A stretch of 64,000 bases of DNA from JAHELQ01 sp964491915 (GTDB taxonomy: Bacteria > Acidobacteriota > Aminicenantia > UBA2199): NCBI GenBank assembly GCA_964491915.1, contig CAZBHS010000001.1, forward strand, positions 62,001 to 126,000. Direction: 5' to 3'. A program made the translations under genes and the position numbers. The notes below the pieces were generated by a model. It had not been told where the DNA came from. It did no database searches and saw nothing but the letters and a program-made list of their open reading frames with translations. Shown one piece after another: positions 33,450 to 41,488 of the stretch (the stretch's first letter is position 1; each line of letters starts with the position of its first letter).

Positions 33450-34023
33450 TATGATTGGATGTTTCGCTTTGATGTTTTTAATGTTGTTTTCTGCGGGAGT
33501 TGCCGATACCGGGGGGTTGTTACTCGACGATTTTTCCGGCGACAATGGGCTTTCGTCATGGGGAAACAAATGGAAAATGTTTACCGACCGGGTGATGGGT
33601 GGAGTATCCACCGCTTCTTATAAATTTGCAATGGAGGACGGGATTCGTTTCGTACACCTGACCGGCGATGTATCGCTGGAAAACAACGGCGGTTTTGTCC
33701 AGGTGGCCCTGCCCTTGAAACGAAGGGGCAAATCCCTCGACGCCTCCGCTTATAGAGGCGTTCGCGTCAAAGTCAAAGGCAACGGCGAAACCTACCATGT
33801 CCATGTTCGCAACAACCGCACCATCTTGCCCTGGCAATACTACGGAGCTCCCTTCGCCACCACCGGACAGTGGCAAACCATCGACATTCCCTTCACCTCT
33901 TTCAAACCATACAGACTCAAGAAGCAATTCTCCCCCGCCAAGCTCAAACGCGTCGCCATCGTCGCCACCGGCAAAAAATTCCAGGCCGACATAAAAATCG
34001 CCCACATCGAACTCTACCGGTAA
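33442..34023 (+). CDS. CIA30-domain protein
   Basis: A 193-residue protein with a hydrophobic N-terminal segment (residues 5-20, likely a signal) and a CIA30 (complex I intermediate-associated protein 30) domain. DDFSGDNGLSSWGNKWKMFTDRVMGGVSTASY is the diagnostic start; GFVQVALPL, ASAYRGVRVKVKGNGETYHVHVRN and WQTIDIPFTSFKP follow. The fold is a galactose-binding-like beta-sandwich. Bacterial CIA30 proteins are mostly uncharacterised. Its ATG overlaps the RND gene by eight bases, so it belongs to the efflux operon, and an export signal puts it in the same compartment as the adaptor. Confidence 0.85.
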   Translation: MVDMIGCFALMFLMLFSAGVADTGGLLLDDFSGDNGLSSWGNKWKMFTDRVMGGVSTASYKFAMEDGIRFVHLTGDVSLENNGGFVQVALPLKRRGKSLDASAYRGVRVKVKGNGETYHVHVRNNRTILPWQYYGAPFATTGQWQTIDIPFTSFKPYRLKKQFSPAKLKRVAIVATGKKFQADIKIAHIELYR

Positions 34024-34232
34024 TCAAGTCTATTTACTTATTTTTGGGGGTAAGGTATGATTGGGGTGGAGGAGCGGACAAGACGCTGTATGAACACCAA
34101 GGTTTTACATCTCTGTCCCGCAAATTTATAAAATTTGTTTATATTGTTGATAGGAGTTTATATATACTCCGGCAAGCTATTTAAAAACCGGATTTATCCA
34201 AAGAAAAATTCACGACTGGAGTCCCTTTGCAG

Positions 34233-34488
34233 ATAACCTTTATGGGGAAAATTAATTTAAGTGACAAACGGTTTGGCTTTTGGCAAGGTTATTGCCTATG
34301 TATTGTAGTGAGAGACATGATTTATCTAAGGGGGAAACGATACTGCCCATTGCAGGATCGTGAGATGAAAAGTACTTTGACTATAGGGTCAAAGAGGGGA
34401 GAGGAAAGAGAAGGCATAACCTCCGTAAGGTAAGGAGGGTGTATCTGGCCGGGTGCCCCCATCAGGCTGGTACACTCTCCTTTTTTTT
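34233..34488 (+). ncRNA. Candidate structured RNA ending in an intrinsic terminator
   Basis: The 482-base gap from 34024 to 34505 has no convincing gene. Between 34233 and 34488 several hairpins follow one another. A local hairpin GGCAA/TTGCC (34282-34296) competes with a longer-range pairing of 34233-34240 and 34285-34292. A 9-pair stem with one mismatch spans 34337-34361. A 7-pair stem spans 34375-34394. A 5-pair CCTCC/GGAGG stem at 34420-34438 shares its GGAGG with the terminator at 34432-34482, so the two are mutually exclusive. It could be an independent RNA or the 3' UTR of the RND operon. I do not recognise a known RNA class. Confidence 0.4.
34432..34488 (+). terminator. Strong intrinsic terminator
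   Basis: AAGGAGGGTGTA (34432-34443) pairs with TACACTCTCCTT (34471-34482), one G-U pair, around a 27-base loop. A run of eight Ts spans 34481-34488. It terminates plus-strand transcription from the RND/CIA30 operon or from the candidate RNA. Confidence 0.8.
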
Positions 34489-34505
34489 GATAATCTAAAC
34501 GTGAA

Positions 34506-35444
34506 TCAGGAAAACGCCTCGCCGGCCATGATTCCGAATTCCATCAGTTTTTTTCCGGGGAAAAAGCCCTCTTCCAGATAAATGATGTCGATTCTCAACA
34601 CTTTCGAGTCCTTGGTGAGTACATTCAAGCCCTGAAAATCTTCACCTTCGATGATGGTTCCCGGCGGCGGCAACTCCTGGTCATTGTTTTTTTCCAATAA
34701 CAATTCCGACACTTGCAGAATGCGGACTGGGATGCCGCGGATACTGGTATAGGCCCCTTTGTTCCAGGGATTGGAAGCGTTCACCAGCGCCCGGATAGCG
34801 GCAGCGCCCTGGTTCGTCCAATCAATCATCACATCTTTTAATTCCGGTTGAGGCGCGCGTGGACCTTTTTCCTGATCCTGGGGCTCGAGAGGAATGCCAT
34901 CCGGATGACCTTCAAGCGTTTGCAATAGGCTGATGAGCGCCAACCGGGCGGAAAAAGCCAGACGGGAACTCAAAATTCCGTATGTGTCCAGAGGATGAAG
35001 GGGGATTTTTTCCACCAACGCGATAGGCCCGGAATCGAACCCCTCGTCCATCTTGTGCACCGTCACACCGGTATAGGGCTCCTGGTTTTTGATTTGCCAA
35101 AACAACGGATGGCTACCTGAGTAATCGGGCAACAAGCTGCCGTGAAAATTAAAAAAACCATGCCTGGGAATCGAGAGAATGGATTCGGGGATTTTATATG
35201 GAAATGTAAACACTAACGCCATATCCGGCTGGCATTGTCCCAGCCATTCTTCCAATCCATTGTTCATCTCCTTTTTCTGCACATGATGAACCGGAATGTC
35301 GAACTGGTTTGCCGCCATATGAATCCGGTCCAGTCCGTCATGTGGTTTCCCTCCGGTAACAATGCCCACAAGCTGCCTTCTTTTAACTAGTTCATCAATG
35401 GACGGGAGCGCAAAGGCCCCGTTACAAAACAATACGATCTTCAT
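34506..35444 (-). CDS. Formyltransferase (Fmt-like)
   Basis: A 312-residue two-domain protein with the formyl-folate transferase fold. The catalytic Asn-His-Asp set is visible: FFNFHGSLLPDYSGSHPLFWQI supplies Asn and His, HKMDEGFDSGPIAL supplies Asp. A C-terminal Fmt-type beta domain follows from about residue 205 (IDWTNQGAAAIRALVNASNPWNKGA). Typical initiator methionyl-tRNA formyltransferase reads VNxHxSLLPxWRG, whereas here it is DYSGSHP, which suggests a different formyl acceptor such as a nucleotide sugar or a biosynthetic intermediate. No def (deformylase) gene is adjacent. A TTAGGAGA ribosome site precedes the ATG. Confidence 0.82.
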   Translation of the reverse strand: MKIVLFCNGAFALPSIDELVKRRQLVGIVTGGKPHDGLDRIHMAANQFDIPVHHVQKKEMNNGLEEWLGQCQPDMALVFTFPYKIPESILSIPRHGFFNFHGSLLPDYSGSHPLFWQIKNQEPYTGVTVHKMDEGFDSGPIALVEKIPLHPLDTYGILSSRLAFSARLALISLLQTLEGHPDGIPLEPQDQEKGPRAPQPELKDVMIDWTNQGAAAIRALVNASNPWNKGAYTSIRGIPVRILQVSELLLEKNNDQELPPPGTIIEGEDFQGLNVLTKDSKVLRIDIIYLEEGFFPGKKLMEFGIMAGEAFS

Positions 35445-35603
35445 ATAGTTCGTCTCCTAAAAAAGTCTCCTAAAAAAACAAAAAGTGCTTGCTTTCAATA
35501 CTACCCGGTTGAAAAACTTTTTTCAAGCAGTTTTTTTGTGTTTATTTCCAGAAAGTTTTAATCCGCATACCCTCCAATAACCGAAATGGCTATAGCCAAA
35601 GCC

Positions 35604-35631
35604 TTGACAAATCGGTGGAAATTGATAAAAT
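35604..35631 (+). promoter_or_regulatory. Promoter for the Gld-type ABC operon
   Basis: A perfect TTGACA at 35604-35609 and TAAAAT at 35626-35631 are 16 bases apart, giving a leader of about 80 bases before the ATG at 35719. The rest of the 274-base gap (35445-35718) is AT-rich and shows no gene. Confidence 0.6.
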
Positions 35632-35718
35632 TTTTTTTTACTGGATGAATCAATTGAATAATTTTTAGCGTCAATAAAAAATTGATATTATGACGAATTA
35701 TGACAAGAGGAGATTGAC

Positions 35719-36654
35719 ATGATCACTATCGAGAACCTGACAAAATTCTATGGTGATCTTTGCGCGTTGGATCACATCAATTTCGAGATTAAAAAAGGTG
35801 AAGTCCTGGGATTGCTGGGACCCAACGGTGCAGGGAAAAGTACCTGTATGCGGATTTTGACATGTTTCCTTAACCCTACATCCGGTAATATAAACGTAGG
35901 GGAGTTGAATGTACTGGATGACAGTATTGAGGTGAAAAAGAAGTTGGGGTATTTGCCGGAGAACGCTCCGTTGTATCCCGATATGTTGGTGTTCGATTAC
36001 CTGGACTATGTGGCGGATACCCGCGGACTGTCGGCCGCCGAGAAAGAATCGCGAATTCATTACCTGGCGGGGATTTGCGGCATCAAAGAGGTAATGCACA
36101 AATCCATCGGCGAATTATCCAAAGGATACAAACAGAGAGTCGGCCTGGCTCAGGCCATGATGGGCGACCCGGAAATCCTTGTCCTTGACGAGCCGACCTC
36201 CGGATTGGATCCGAACCAGATCATCGAAATCCGGGAAATCATCAAAGAAATCGGTAAGGAAAAAACCGTCGTTCTTTCCACCCACATTCTAAGCGAGGCC
36301 GAAGCCACATGCGACCGGGTTGTTATCATCAACAATGGAAAGATTGTCGCGGACGGCGATGTCCAGTCGTTGCAGAAATCAATGGGGAGCGGCCTGGATG
36401 TCCATATTACACTCAAGGGCGCCGATTTTAACGGCGCGCGCGATACTCTCGCCGCCATCGACGGCGTGGCTGAAGTGGTGCGAAAGGAGTCGGACGGCGA
36501 CACACTGGCTTTGGACCTCAATTGTCATAAAAAAGAGACGTTGATGGAAGATATCTACAAAGCGGTGAAAGCGAAGGATTGGATCTTGCTTGAATTTTAC
36601 CAGAGCTCCCGGACATTGGAAAATATCTTCAGGGAATTGACCAAGGAGAATTAA
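35719..36654 (+). CDS. ABC transporter ATPase (GldA-like)
   Basis: A 311-residue ABC ATPase. Walker A is GPNGAGKST (residues 35-43), the signature is GELSKGYKQRVGLAQA near 134, Walker B is ILVLDEPTSGLDPNQI, and the switch is STHILSEAEA. A C-terminal domain (220-311) is the DUF4162-like extension of GldA/NatA-type ATPases. The next three genes encode an ABC-2 permease, a GldG-like protein and a DUF4340 protein, an arrangement widespread outside gliding bacteria. Therefore gliding motility is not implied. AAGAGGAG precedes the ATG. Confidence 0.92.
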   Translation: MITIENLTKFYGDLCALDHINFEIKKGEVLGLLGPNGAGKSTCMRILTCFLNPTSGNINVGELNVLDDSIEVKKKLGYLPENAPLYPDMLVFDYLDYVADTRGLSAAEKESRIHYLAGICGIKEVMHKSIGELSKGYKQRVGLAQAMMGDPEILVLDEPTSGLDPNQIIEIREIIKEIGKEKTVVLSTHILSEAEATCDRVVIINNGKIVADGDVQSLQKSMGSGLDVHITLKGADFNGARDTLAAIDGVAEVVRKESDGDTLALDLNCHKKETLMEDIYKAVKAKDWILLEFYQSSRTLENIFRELTKEN

Positions 36655-36655
36655 G

Positions 36656-37360
36656 ATGAAACAATTGCGAAATATATTCTCAAAAGAATTCAAAAGCTAT
36701 TTTGTGTCCCCCATCGCCTACATCGTAATCGCCATCTTCTTGTTGGTAACCGGTTGGTTTTTCTTTTCCACCTTTTTTATTTACAAGCAGGCGACGCTGC
36801 GGAATTTCTTTTCGCTGTTGCCCTATATATTCTCGATGATTATTCCGGCTGTTACCATGAGGCTTTTCTCAGAGGAGATGAACAGCGGTTCATACGAGAT
36901 TCTGATGACCTATCCGGTGACGTTCGGCGAAGTGATTGTCGGTAAGTTTTTAGCGGCTGTGGCGTTCATCGCCGTTATGCTGGCGCCGACATTGCTGTAT
37001 GGAGTGACGATTTCAATGGTGGGCACCCTCGATCCGGGGCCTGTGGTAGGCGGTTATATCGGAGCTGTTTTACTGGGAGCTTTGTTTACCGCTGTGGGAA
37101 TCTTCGCCTCGTCGTTGACCCGCAACCAGATTATCGCATTTATTATCGGAATGACTATTTGTTACGCCCTGACATTGATCGACAGGATGCTCTATTTCTT
37201 GCCCGAATCAATGTTGGGATTCCTGTCGTACCTGGGGGCCAATTACCATTTTGCCAATGTCGCGAAGGGTATCATCGATTCCCGCGACCTGCTTTATTTT
37301 GTCAGTATGATCTTCATTGCCCTTTATGGAACCCATCTGGTCCTTCAGGAAAAAAAGTGA
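36656..37360 (+). CDS. ABC-2 type permease (GldF-like)
   Basis: A 234-residue membrane protein with about six hydrophobic segments. SKEFKSYFVSPIAYIVIAIFLLVTGWFFF at residues 9-37 is the typical start of the family, and MRLFSEEMNSGSYEILMTYPVTFGEVIVGKFLAA is the conserved cytoplasmic loop. The start lies one base after the ATPase stop region, indicating coupling. Together with the ATPase it forms an exporter, probably of envelope material; the substrate is unknown. Its stop lies 10 bases before the next gene. Confidence 0.88.
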   Translation: MKQLRNIFSKEFKSYFVSPIAYIVIAIFLLVTGWFFFSTFFIYKQATLRNFFSLLPYIFSMIIPAVTMRLFSEEMNSGSYEILMTYPVTFGEVIVGKFLAAVAFIAVMLAPTLLYGVTISMVGTLDPGPVVGGYIGAVLLGALFTAVGIFASSLTRNQIIAFIIGMTICYALTLIDRMLYFLPESMLGFLSYLGANYHFANVAKGIIDSRDLLYFVSMIFIALYGTHLVLQEKK

Positions 37361-37370
37361 GAGGTGCGGT

Positions 37371-39557
37371 ATGAAAACAGAAAAAATGAGAAAGTATTAC
37401 AAATTCTTAGCGTATATCGTGGTGGTATTGTTGATCAATTTAGTGGGGCTCACCCTCTTTTTCAGATTGGATTTGACCAAAGACAAGTTGTTTTCCATTT
37501 CCGATGTCAGTAAAGAGGTTGTATCCACATTATCCGAACCCCTTACCATCCATGTGTTCTTCACCAAAAACCTTCCGGCTCCCCATAACAATACCGAGCG
37601 GTATCTCAGGGACTTGTTGACGGAGTACTCGGTGTATGGGAACCGGTTCTTCAACTACCAATTCCACGACGTGAATGTCAGCGAAGGGGACGAAACCGAA
37701 GAGGCCCGCGGAAATCGCGAAATGGCGGAAAACTACGGAATCTACCCGCTGCAGGTCCAGATGGTGGAAAAGGATGAAGTGAAGTTTCAGAAAGCCTATA
37801 TGGGGATAGCGCTGATCCACGGCGATATGGTGGAAAAAATTCCGGCTGTCACCACCACCGAAGGTCTCGAGTACCAGCTCACCTCCACCATTCAGAAGAT
37901 GAACGACAAAATCAGCGCTTTATTGAGAATCGAGGGTAAAATCAAGGTGAAGTTGATTCTCTCATCGTCCCTGGACATTGTGGCTCCCTACATCCGCGTC
38001 AATGGATTGGGAGAGATTCCCGCCAAATTGAAAACAACTATTGATAAATTGAACGAAAAGAACTTCGGTAAATTGGAATTCATCCACATAGATCCGTCCA
38101 AAAGCCCGGACGGAATGAAACAGATCGAAGCGTATCATCCCCTCAAGCTGGAATGGCCTGAACTCAAAGAGCCGACGGGTAAGACTGTCGCCGCCGGCAT
38201 GGGGGTGTCGGGTATTGTGATGGAACATGGGGATAGAACTCTGGAACTGCAATTGATCCAGGCTGTCAATCACCCCCTGTTCGGCACACAGTACAAACTC
38301 CCGGACATGAAACAATTGGAAGAGGCCCTCGATGAAGGTATCGAGAATTTGATCGATATAAATGAAGACATCGGTTATATGGCTGACGGCGGAACATTGC
38401 CCTTGTTCAACACTCAGCCGGGCCAGCAGAATCCCGAAGTGATCACCAATTTCCACGGCCTGGTGTCCGGTAGCTATTCTCTCAAACCGGTGGATATCAA
38501 GAAAAATGGCCTGGGCGACCAGTTCAAAACCCTGGTGATAGGTTCACCCAGCGACCAGTTGTCCGAATACGCCTTATTCCAGATCGACCAGTTCCTGATG
38601 AAAGGCAACTCTCTGGCCATCTTTCTTGATTCTTTCAACGAAGTTATGCCCAAGCAGAGCCAGTCGTATTACAATCCCCAGCAGGGCCCCTTCTACATTC
38701 CGTTGAACACCGGGCTCGAAAAATTGTTGAGCCATTACGGCGTATCCTTGCGAAAGTCCTTCGCCCTGGACGAGAGTTGTTATCGTCAGCGGCAGGACCC
38801 GCGGTACGGCGGAGGCGAGCAGCCCATCTATTTCGCTCCCATTATCCTGGGCGGGCAGGTGAACCAGGATCTGGATTTCATGAGAAGTTTGAACCAGATG
38901 GTGATGGTGAAAATTTCCCCGTTGGATATTCAGCAAGAGAGATTGGATGAGTTCGGCATCACGGCCCACAAACTGATCTCCACATCCGACAAGGGCTGGG
39001 AAATGAAAGGAAAAATCAATCTCACTCCCTATATGATTCAGCCTCCGGCTGAGGACCAACGGGCCAGCGCTCCGCTCGCGTATGTGCTGGAAGGTGAGTT
39101 CCCCAGTTACTTCAAAGGCAAACCTGTGCCGGAAAAGCCGGCTGAAGAGGAACCCAAAGCGGGAGATACGGCTAAAAAGCCGCAAGAGCCCAAAGCCGAC
39201 ACCTCTAAGATCCAGCAGGACATCCAGGTCATCGAACGGGGCAAACCCGGCCGTATCTTCTTGATCGGAACATCCGAAGTGCTGAAGAATTCCTTGCTCG
39301 ATAAAGAGGGTAAATCCCAGAATTCCATCTTTATGATGAATGTGTTGGATTATCTGAACAATCGCGAAAATATGGCGGTTATGAGGGGTAAACAGCAGAC
39401 CATGAGGCTTCTGGACGACGGTCGCTCCGGCACAAAGAACTTCATCAAATGGTTCAATATTATCGGTTTGCCGTTCTTGGTGTCTCTGGCGGGTGTTCTG
39501 GTATATTTCCGTCGCCGCATCCGTAAACGGAGAATCCAGTTGGCGTTCAAAAAATAA
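37371..39557 (+). CDS. GldG-like ABC-type auxiliary protein
   Basis: A 728-residue protein with one TM near residues 10-32, a large extracytoplasmic part, and a C-terminal TM (about 700-718) followed by a basic tail RRRIRKRRIQLAFKK. The extracytoplasmic start, FRLDLTKDKLFSISDVSKEVVSTLSEPLTIHVFFTKNLP, is diagnostic of the GldG/ABC_transp_aux family. Residues about 600-625 are a Lys/Pro/Glu-rich low-complexity linker. I chose ATG 37371, which has GAGAGG upstream; the open frame starts earlier at 37317, inside gldF. It probably partners the GldA/F-like pair. Confidence 0.87.
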   Translation: MKTEKMRKYYKFLAYIVVVLLINLVGLTLFFRLDLTKDKLFSISDVSKEVVSTLSEPLTIHVFFTKNLPAPHNNTERYLRDLLTEYSVYGNRFFNYQFHDVNVSEGDETEEARGNREMAENYGIYPLQVQMVEKDEVKFQKAYMGIALIHGDMVEKIPAVTTTEGLEYQLTSTIQKMNDKISALLRIEGKIKVKLILSSSLDIVAPYIRVNGLGEIPAKLKTTIDKLNEKNFGKLEFIHIDPSKSPDGMKQIEAYHPLKLEWPELKEPTGKTVAAGMGVSGIVMEHGDRTLELQLIQAVNHPLFGTQYKLPDMKQLEEALDEGIENLIDINEDIGYMADGGTLPLFNTQPGQQNPEVITNFHGLVSGSYSLKPVDIKKNGLGDQFKTLVIGSPSDQLSEYALFQIDQFLMKGNSLAIFLDSFNEVMPKQSQSYYNPQQGPFYIPLNTGLEKLLSHYGVSLRKSFALDESCYRQRQDPRYGGGEQPIYFAPIILGGQVNQDLDFMRSLNQMVMVKISPLDIQQERLDEFGITAHKLISTSDKGWEMKGKINLTPYMIQPPAEDQRASAPLAYVLEGEFPSYFKGKPVPEKPAEEEPKAGDTAKKPQEPKADTSKIQQDIQVIERGKPGRIFLIGTSEVLKNSLLDKEGKSQNSIFMMNVLDYLNNRENMAVMRGKQQTMRLLDDGRSGTKNFIKWFNIIGLPFLVSLAGVLVYFRRRIRKRRIQLAFKK

Positions 39558-39576
39558 GCGGAGGAGGTAACGAAGG

Positions 39577-40533
39577 ATGAAGAAAAAAGGATTCAAAACC
39601 GAATACATTGTTCTGGCTGTTGTGATTGTCGTGTTGTCCGCTTATCTGCTGCTGCGGAATTCCAACCAGATCCAGTACGATATACCTGAATTGAAACCGG
39701 CCAACCAGGAGGAGATTTCGAAGATTGAAATCATAAGGCCCAAAGGTACGGTGATTTTGAAAAAAAATGAAACACAGTGGGTCTCTGAAGCCGAGGGGTA
39801 TCCTCTGGATGAGATTCTTTTGAAGGATATTCTCAAGTCCCTGGCCAACCTCGAGCTCACCGCCATGGTTTCCCAGTCCAAAAACTATATCACCTATGGA
39901 TTGGCCGACGACAACCGCATCACTGTCAAAGCGTACAAAGGCGATGACTTGCTGCGGGAATTTCATATGGGAAAACCGGCAAGCACTTACCGTCACACCT
40001 ATGTTCGTTTGGCGGATGACGACCGTGTCTTCCACGCCAAAGGTTCGTTCCGTAATTATTACGAGCGGGAACTGGATGAGATGCGGGACAAGACCGTATT
40101 GAAATTCGATCAGAACGAGATTAGCCGGATCGTGGCGACCTGGAAAAACGAGTCGCTTACTTTCACGAAAAAAGTCGAACAACCGGACGTGAAACCCGAT
40201 GCCAAAGAACAGCCCAAAGCTGAAATCAGTTGGGTTTCCAATGACGGTAAGATGGCCAAACAGGACGTCATGGACACGATTCTCAGAAACGGTTCGTTAT
40301 TGAAGTGCGCGAAGTATGAGTATGAGAAGAAAAAAGAGGATTTGGGCGAGCCCATCTTTTCTATCCTCTTTAAAGGCTCCAAAGATTATACTGTCTCCAT
40401 CTACCCAAAGATTGACGATAAAAACTATCCGGCTGTTTCTTCCGGGAGCCCTTATCTATTTCTGTTGAGCACCTTTAGCGCCGATAATTTGATGAAAAAA
40501 ACCGGTGATTTTTTCGAGACCGGCAAAAAATAA
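39577..40533 (+). CDS. DUF4340 protein of the ABC operon
   Basis: A 318-residue membrane-anchored protein: basic start, TM at residues 7-24, then a beta-rich extracytoplasmic part with the DUF4340 pattern (EEISKIEIIRPKGTVILKKNETQWV and ASTYRHTYVRLADDDRVFHAKGSFRNYYERELDEMRDKTVL). This family regularly follows GldG-like proteins. A lysine/proline-rich loop lies near residues 200-210. AGGAGG precedes the ATG. A G/C-rich hairpin follows the gene. Confidence 0.85.
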   Translation: MKKKGFKTEYIVLAVVIVVLSAYLLLRNSNQIQYDIPELKPANQEEISKIEIIRPKGTVILKKNETQWVSEAEGYPLDEILLKDILKSLANLELTAMVSQSKNYITYGLADDNRITVKAYKGDDLLREFHMGKPASTYRHTYVRLADDDRVFHAKGSFRNYYERELDEMRDKTVLKFDQNEISRIVATWKNESLTFTKKVEQPDVKPDAKEQPKAEISWVSNDGKMAKQDVMDTILRNGSLLKCAKYEYEKKKEDLGEPIFSILFKGSKDYTVSIYPKIDDKNYPAVSSGSPYLFLLSTFSADNLMKKTGDFFETGKK

Positions 40534-40567
40534 ATAAATGAATGAATAGGTGCGAAGCGCCTTTAAA

Positions 40568-40594
40568 CCGCCCCGCCCCCTGAGGGCGGGGCGG
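40568..40594 (+). terminator. G/C-rich hairpin after the ABC operon
   Basis: An uninterrupted 11-base-pair stem (40568-40578 with 40584-40594), all G-C pairs, with a five-base loop. No T-run follows, so it may be a Rho-type or stability element rather than a classical terminator. Confidence 0.5.
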
Positions 40595-40634
40595 ATATAG
40601 TTCCTCCCTATACATTACAAAATCCACAATATAT

Positions 40635-40664
40635 TTGAAAAATCGTTTTTTTTCCCATTATAAT
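40635..40664 (+). promoter_or_regulatory. Promoter for the SCO1/oxidase locus
   Basis: TTGAAA at 40635-40640 and a perfect TATAAT at 40659-40664 are 18 bases apart, 45 bases before the ATG at 40709. Confidence 0.6.
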
Positions 40665-40708
40665 TTATTTGTATTTATAACGCTAGAAGCGCAGCTTAGG
40701 GAGAGAAC

Positions 40709-41488
40709 ATGAACAAAAAATGGCTGCTTGGGGTAATTTTTATATTTTTGATACCACTGGGGAGCATTGGTATTGAAGAGCCCATAGAGGTAGGAATCGT
40801 AGAGACGTTGGGAGATGTCATCCCATTGGACCTAGAATTCAAGGATTCAGAGGGGAATCCCGTTGTCTTGAGAGATGTGATCACCAAACCGACCATTCTC
40901 TCGTTGGTCTATTTTCATTGTCCAACAGTATGCAAACCTCTACTTGGGGCAAAGGTCGATGTGATCAACCGTCTGGAGATGAAACCCGGAACCGATTATC
41001 AGATGCTGACAATCTCCTTCAACGAAGATGAAACTCCAGCCCACGCCAAAACCATCAAGGATCATTTCATCGCCGGATCGAGATTGGAGATCCCAAAAGA
41101 CGCCTGGCTGTTTTTGACCGGCGATAAAGATACGATTAAAACCCTCACCGATTCATTGGGCTACCGTTTCAAGCGGGATGGAGACGATTTTTTGCATCCG
41201 GTGGGCATCATGCTGATATCGCCGAAGGGAAAAATCACCCGTTATTTGTACGGCATGTCCTATTTGCCTTTTGATTTGAAGTTGGGAATCATCGAAGCCT
41301 CCGCCGGTAAGACCGGTCCCACCATCAACAAAGTGTTGCTCTATTGTTTTCGCTATGATCCTCAGGGACAAACCTATGTGTTCAACATTTTAAAAGTCAC
41401 CGCCACGATCACCCTGTTATTTCTGTTTATCTTTGTCGCCTGGCTGTTGATATCCACCAGGAGAAGAAAGAAGAGGGAACGAGTATGA
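40709..41488 (+). CDS. SCO1/SenC-type copper chaperone
   Basis: Delivers copper to the Cu-A site of cytochrome oxidase. The 259-residue protein has a signal-like N-terminus, the CxxxC copper motif HCPTVCKP (Cys71 and Cys75), the distal His in FLHPVGIMLI, and a C-terminal TM (KVTATITLLFLFIFVAWLLI) that ends in a basic cytoplasmic tail. This C-terminal anchor is typical of SCO proteins found beside alternative complex III and caa3 oxidase genes in Acidobacteriota and Bacteroidetes. The expected subunit II gene (coxB) is not seen between it and coxA, whose start overlaps its stop (ATGA). Confidence 0.9.
   Translation: MNKKWLLGVIFIFLIPLGSIGIEEPIEVGIVETLGDVIPLDLEFKDSEGNPVVLRDVITKPTILSLVYFHCPTVCKPLLGAKVDVINRLEMKPGTDYQMLTISFNEDETPAHAKTIKDHFIAGSRLEIPKDAWLFLTGDKDTIKTLTDSLGYRFKRDGDDFLHPVGIMLISPKGKITRYLYGMSYLPFDLKLGIIEASAGKTGPTINKVLLYCFRYDPQGQTYVFNILKVTATITLLFLFIFVAWLLISTRRRKKRERV

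Noticed and set aside
34227..34433. A 68-residue open frame in the hairpin-rich gap after the RND operon
   Set aside because: It has no ribosome site, no recognisable motif and lies across several stems; the length is within chance for an AT-rich gap.
34233..34488. Retron or group II intron RNA at the hairpin-rich gap
   Set aside because: No reverse transcriptase lies nearby, the domain V consensus is absent and no GTGYG start is visible.
35719..40533. Gliding-motility operon
   Set aside because: GldA/F/G-like ABC genes with DUF4340 are widespread outside gliding bacteria, and none of the gldK-N or spr genes is present.
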